9,864 nucleotides of DNA from Desulfocapsa sp. (GTDB lineage: Bacteria; Desulfobacterota; Desulfobulbia; Desulfobulbales; Desulfocapsaceae), in assembly GCA_029934915.1 (NCBI GenBank), contig JAOZLI010000016.1, forward strand, positions 8,152 to 18,015. Direction: 5' to 3'. How positions within the stretch are numbered: position 1 is the stretch's first letter; every line of letters starts with the position of its first letter. The position numbers and the translations under genes are program-made. Of the stretch, positions 7,370-9,864 are shown piece after piece. The notes beneath the pieces were generated by a model. It saw only the letters and a program-made list of their open reading frames with translations. It did no database searches and was not told where the DNA came from.

Positions 7370-8240
7370 AATTCATCTCCTGATGCTCCTGTGTGCCACA
7401 CTGGTCTCAGGATCATTCCCAGTCGGGGCGGCAATCAGTAAGGAACTTGATCCTGCCGCCCTGACTCTTATTCGTTTTGGAATTGCAAGCCTGCTCTTCG
7501 CTCCCATTGTCTGGTATCGATTCGGGCTTGCAGTTTCGCCAGCTGCCTTATTTCGTTATTCTATTATTTCCGCAGTATTGGTCGTATTCTTCTGGTGTAT
7601 GTTCCTTGCCTTGCGTTACACATCCGCCCTCAATACCAGCGCCATTTTTACTCTTGTCCCTTCTTTTGCTGGAATATACGCTATCTTCCTTAACAAAGAA
7701 CGCCTGGGAAAAGCACGTCTTGCCGCCCTGCTTATTGGTGTTACCGGGGCATTGTGGATCATTTTTCGCGGAGACCTCGGCATGCTCACCAGCTTGGCCT
7801 GGAACCGGGGCGACCTGATTTTCCTGGGTGGATGTGTGGTCATGGGATTCTACACACCCCTTGTACAAAAACTCCACCGGGGTGAGCCCATGGTCCAAAT
7901 GGCCTTCTGGATCACTGTAACCGGAACACTCTGGCTTCTCATTCCAGGGGGAACAAAGTTGATGGAACTCGAGCTTGCTGAAATTTCATCAAAGGTCTGG
8001 TTTGGCGTATTCTATCTCGCCATTTTTTCCACCATTATCACCTTCTTCCTCACGCAATACTGCATTCTTTTTATTGGACCGACAAGAGCCATGGCATACT
8101 CCTATTTGTACCCCGGACTTGTCTTGATCATCGATCTCATCTTCGGTGGTCTGTGGCCAGGCATTCAAATTATTCCGGGTATCCTGATCGTTTTGATTGC
8201 CATGCTTGTTGTTCAGTCTATGAAAACAAAAAACAAATAG
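7332..8240 (+). CDS. EamA/DMT-superfamily transporter
   Basis: A 302-aa inner-membrane protein with about ten hydrophobic helices arranged as two EamA repeats (about residues 15-146 and 160-296). Typical family features are an early SGSFPVGAAISKELDP segment followed by LIRFGIASL, the YTSALNTSAIFTLVP helix (96-110), LNKERLGK at the end of helix 4, and PTRAMAYSYLYPGLVLI in the second repeat. EamA proteins mostly export metabolites or amino acids; the substrate here cannot be predicted. The start is uncertain. The ATG at 7332 lies inside the preceding gene (38-bp overlap) without a clear Shine-Dalgarno, and GTG 7353 has one only 1 nt away. ATG 7383 would remove the basic N-terminal leader. I keep 7332, which implies translational coupling to the zinc-ribbon gene. 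No clear intrinsic terminator follows: GTGC-TCTT-GCAC near 8256-8267 lacks a T-run. Confidence 0.88.
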   Translation: MKKQKWRVKSQYKIHLLMLLCATLVSGSFPVGAAISKELDPAALTLIRFGIASLLFAPIVWYRFGLAVSPAALFRYSIISAVLVVFFWCMFLALRYTSALNTSAIFTLVPSFAGIYAIFLNKERLGKARLAALLIGVTGALWIIFRGDLGMLTSLAWNRGDLIFLGGCVVMGFYTPLVQKLHRGEPMVQMAFWITVTGTLWLLIPGGTKLMELELAEISSKVWFGVFYLAIFSTIITFFLTQYCILFIGPTRAMAYSYLYPGLVLIIDLIFGGLWPGIQIIPGILIVLIAMLVVQSMKTKNK

Positions 8241-8418
8241 TATTCTCTTACTGTGCTCTTGCACGTTCACGAAAAAACTTCTTCATTTTATTGTCGACAG
8301 AACATATACTGGAAAAAATGTTTTCACCCCACAATCCGTTTCAATCGACAAACCCTTTAGAAACAAAGCGACAATTACAGTGACAACTCCCTGATCGTCA
8401 AACAGCTCCAAAAAAGAC

Positions 8419-8447
8419 TTGACTTGCGAAAGATTCTCACTTACATT
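8419..8447 (+). promoter_or_regulatory. perR-rbr promoter with Fur/PerR-like operator in the spacer
   Basis: TTGACT (8419-8424), a 17-nt spacer, and TACATT (8442-8447) make a good sigma-70 promoter about 20 nt upstream of the Shine-Dalgarno. The spacer is nearly filled by TGCGAAAgATTCTCA (8425-8439), a 7-1-7 inverted repeat with 5 of 7 symmetric pairs. It matches 10 of 14 positions of the Fur 7-1-7 consensus (TGATAATnATTATCA). A repressor here would block RNA polymerase, so autorepression by the PerR-type protein is likely. The hexamers and repeat are seen; binding is inferred. The rest of the 235-bp gap back to 8241 holds nothing I can name beyond three spaced GACAA words and an 8-bp palindrome TGTCGACA (8292-8299). 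Confidence 0.6.
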
Positions 8448-8475
8448 TAGTATTAATTATCGCATGGAGGAGTCA

Positions 8476-9129
8476 ATGCAATTACGAATGACAAATCAGC
8501 GGGAAATGATCCTGCGTGAGCTTAAAAAAAGTAAAGGGCATCTTACGGCAGACGAGTTGTACGAACGTGTAAAGAAATTTATGCCCCGAATCAGCCTGGC
8601 AACTGTCTATAGAAACCTTGAGATATTGTCTGACATTGGGATGATTCGCAAACTTGAAATCAGTGGACGTCAAAAACGTTTTGACAGCGAACTTGAAGAG
8701 CATGATCACATCTACTGTGTCCAGTGTCAGCGAATAGACAATCTTGATATTGGCCCCAGGGACTTCGATCTGCCTGTAGAAGATACAAAGGGATATGCAA
8801 TTACCGGCAGAAGACTGGAAGTAACAGGTCTCTGCCCTGCATGTCAGAAAAAATTAAACAAAACAGCAAATATAAAATCGAAAGGAGCAGCTAAAATGGC
8901 TTGTGCATGTAAAAAAGGCGAATTGAATGACAAGCAAAGAGAAGTTCTTGAGGCAATGGATAAATGTGATGGCCCATGCGCATCTAAAGATATTGCTGAA
9001 GCTGTAGGCAAGGAAACAAAGCAGATCAGCTGTCAAATCACTGCCTTAAAGAAAAAAGGCTTTGTAGACAGCCCGGTACGATGCAAATACGAAATCACCA
9101 GTGATGGTAAAAGCGCTCTGAAAGCGTAG
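8476..9129 (+). CDS. perR: PerR/Fur-family regulator fused in frame to a Cys-rich winged-helix domain
   Basis: A 217-aa reading frame. Residues 1-126 are a complete Fur-family repressor: winged helix with ISLATVYRNLEIL (39-51), then the metal domain. Two CxxC pairs (C81/C84 and C120/C123) form the structural zinc site. H22, D70, H76 and H78 align with four of the five PerR regulatory-metal ligands, with D88 a candidate fifth. PerR represses peroxide-defence genes and is inactivated by metal-catalysed oxidation of histidines, including the H22 equivalent. Here, unlike ordinary PerR (~145 aa), the frame runs on through a Lys/Ala-rich linker (127-140) into a second domain (141-217), described separately. 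The start is the ATG at 8476, with GGAGG (8466-8470) 5 nt upstream; earlier in-frame starts lie within the promoter or the ribosome site. Rubrerythrin follows by 11 bp, supporting a peroxide-responsive role. PerR versus Fur specificity is likely but not proven. Confidence 0.85.
   Translation: MQLRMTNQREMILRELKKSKGHLTADELYERVKKFMPRISLATVYRNLEILSDIGMIRKLEISGRQKRFDSELEEHDHIYCVQCQRIDNLDIGPRDFDLPVEDTKGYAITGRRLEVTGLCPACQKKLNKTANIKSKGAAKMACACKKGELNDKQREVLEAMDKCDGPCASKDIAEAVGKETKQISCQITALKKKGFVDSPVRCKYEITSDGKSALKA
8896..9129 (+). CDS. Possible separate 77-aa Cys-rich winged-helix regulator (internal start)
   Basis: Inside the 217-aa frame, AAAGGAG (8881-8887) lies 8 nt before an ATG at 8896: a textbook ribosome site that would make the C-terminal 77 residues as a free protein. 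The sequence MACACKKGELNDKQREVLEA begins like a stand-alone protein. It is followed by a helix-turn-helix-like stretch (about 31-54, SKDIAEAVG through SCQITALKKKG) and a wing-like SPVRCKYEIT. Six cysteines (C3, C5, C24, C28, C46, C63) in 77 residues suggest a thiol or metal sensor. The most likely ancestral state is a separate small regulator gene between perR and rbr. Whether the cell makes the fused form, the free form or both cannot be settled from sequence. I do not recognise a named family beyond MarR/ArsR-like winged helix. Confidence 0.55.
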   Translation: MACACKKGELNDKQREVLEAMDKCDGPCASKDIAEAVGKETKQISCQITALKKKGFVDSPVRCKYEITSDGKSALKA

Positions 9130-9140
9130 GGGACACGACA

Positions 9141-9716
9141 ATGGCAACACTACAGGGAAGCAGAACTGAAAAAAACATCCTTACCGCTTTTGCCGGCGAG
9201 TCCCAGGCGCGAAATCGTTACTCTTACTACGCCAAGGCCGCAAAAAAAGAAGGCTACGTGCAGGTATCCACAATTTTTGAGCGTACTGCTGAACAGGAAC
9301 GGGCTCATGCCAAAACCTTACTTAAGTTTCTGAAAGGTGGTGAGGTGGTAATTACCGCCAGTTACCCGGCAACTCCCCCTGGCAGCACCCTCGAAAACCT
9401 GAAAAATGCAGCTCAGGGCGAAGAGCATGAGTACGAAACCATGTACCCCGAATTTGCAGATATTGCAGACGAGGAAGGTTTTGCAGTTATTGCTGTCACT
9501 ATGCGTGCCATTGCAGTGGCTGAAAAGCAGCATGCTGCTACCTACAGAGCAATTATTGCAAACCTTGAAGCAAACAAGATGTTTGAAAAAGATGATGCGG
9601 TAAACTGGTACTGTTTAAAGTGCGGATTTACACATAAAGGAAATAAAGCTCCAAAGAAATGTCCGGCCTGCAGCCACTCGCAAGCATATTTTGAGCTGCT
9701 GGCAGAAAACTATTAA
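9141..9716 (+). CDS. rbr: Rubrerythrin
   Basis: A 191-aa rubrerythrin, the same length as the Desulfovibrio vulgaris protein and similar to it throughout (N-terminal GSRTEKNILTAFAGESQARN). It is a cytoplasmic peroxidase that reduces hydrogen peroxide to water in anaerobes, using electrons from rubredoxin or NADH-linked reductases. The ferritin-like diiron domain (1-~150) keeps the expected ligands E20, E53, H56, E94, E97, E128 and H131. The C-terminal rubredoxin-like domain has C158-x2-C161 and C174-x2-C177 for the mononuclear iron. The ATG is preceded by AGGGGA (9128-9133) at 7 nt, which overlaps the stop codon of the regulator gene. The two are therefore probably co-transcribed and partly coupled. 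It is likely induced by peroxide through the upstream PerR-type protein. Confidence 0.97.
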   Translation: MATLQGSRTEKNILTAFAGESQARNRYSYYAKAAKKEGYVQVSTIFERTAEQERAHAKTLLKFLKGGEVVITASYPATPPGSTLENLKNAAQGEEHEYETMYPEFADIADEEGFAVIAVTMRAIAVAEKQHAATYRAIIANLEANKMFEKDDAVNWYCLKCGFTHKGNKAPKKCPACSHSQAYFELLAENY

Positions 9717-9717
9717 A

Positions 9718-9731
9718 GCGGGCAAGCCCGT
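9718..9731 (+). terminator. Short GC hairpin after rbr
   Basis: CGGGC-AA-GCCCG (9719-9730) begins two bases after the rbr stop codon, extended by a possible G-T pair. It is GC-rich but short, and no T-run follows, so it is at best a weak terminator or an mRNA 3'-end stabiliser. Confidence 0.3.
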
Positions 9732-9780
9732 AAGGCTGTTAGGGGATGTATGCGGCCAGATCAGAAAACTTTACATTAAA

Positions 9781-9864
9781 AGATGCCTAAGTAAAAAACT
9801 TCATATGCGAGGCACGCAAATTTAACGGAACGAGGCATACTTTAGTACGTCGCAGTGATGGTAA
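9781..9864. repeat. Possible non-coding repeat element cut by the window edge
   Basis: The last ~85 bases have no ORF but are dense in short symmetry. TGCCT (9784-9788) pairs with AGGCA (9810-9814) around an inner hairpin AAGT-AAAAA-ACTT (9789-9801). The word CGAGGCA-N2-C occurs twice (9808-9817 and 9831-9840). TACT-TT-AGTA (9838-9847) is a small hairpin with further partial complementarity outward. This looks like one arm plus the centre of a longer imperfect inverted repeat whose other arm lies beyond 9864. I have a vague impression of similar dispersed repeats in related genomes but cannot confirm it. Confidence 0.4.

Noticed and set aside
8251..8330. Small hairpins after the EamA gene (GTGC-TCTT-GCAC; GAAAA-AATG-TTTTC)
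   Set aside because: The stems are 4-5 bp with no T-tract. They are common by chance and do not support a terminator call.
8419..8475. TTG start for the PerR-type gene at 8419
   Set aside because: The TTG is part of the -35 hexamer, and the best ribosome site (GGAGG 8466-8470) serves the ATG at 8476.

Overview
The window reads as ordinary bacterial chromosome of moderate G+C with nine protein-coding genes (the first cut by the left edge). I see no tRNA, rRNA, CRISPR array or transposase. The gene content suggests an anaerobic or microaerophilic Gram-negative bacterium, most likely a Desulfobacterota (sulfate-reducer-like) lineage. The grounds are a rubrerythrin very like the classic Desulfovibrio protein next to a PerR-type Fur regulator, a cyclic-nucleotide-binding-like protein fused to a DUF4388 (PATAN) domain, and an MJ0042 zinc-ribbon protein with a long acidic linker. 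The lineage is an inference from remembered family distribution, not from a search.

Layout. At 1-160 (minus) lies the 5' end of a periplasmic solute-binding protein gene, divergent from htpX (411-1280, plus), a membrane zinc protease. Convergent with htpX is hrpB (1311-3803, minus), a DEAH-type RNA helicase. A 197-bp divergent intergenic region separates hrpB from a 362-aa regulator-like protein (4001-5089, plus, TTG start): Cys-containing N-terminal domain, cNMP-binding-like domain, then DUF4388. It converges with folA (5100-5576, minus; dihydrofolate reductase). Next on the plus strand is a 535-aa zinc-ribbon, acidic, membrane protein (5762-7369), overlapped by an EamA/DMT-type transporter (7332-8240).

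The right end is an oxidative-stress operon: a PerR/Fur-type regulator (8476-9129), then rubrerythrin (9141-9716) 11 bp downstream. A well-formed promoter at 8419-8447 carries a Fur/PerR-like 7-1-7 inverted repeat inside its -35/-10 spacer, which fits autoregulation by peroxide or iron.

The most interesting point is the regulator itself. The Fur-type domain should end near residue 126, but the frame stays open into a second, cysteine-rich winged-helix-like domain of 77 residues. That domain has its own start codon (8896) and a strong Shine-Dalgarno inside the upstream reading frame. The locus may therefore make a 217-aa fused double regulator, a free 77-aa regulator, or both. A single-base change in an A6 run at the junction would turn it into two ordinary adjacent genes. 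After rbr, the last ~80 bases carry short inverted and direct repeats that look like one arm of a non-coding repeat continuing beyond the window.
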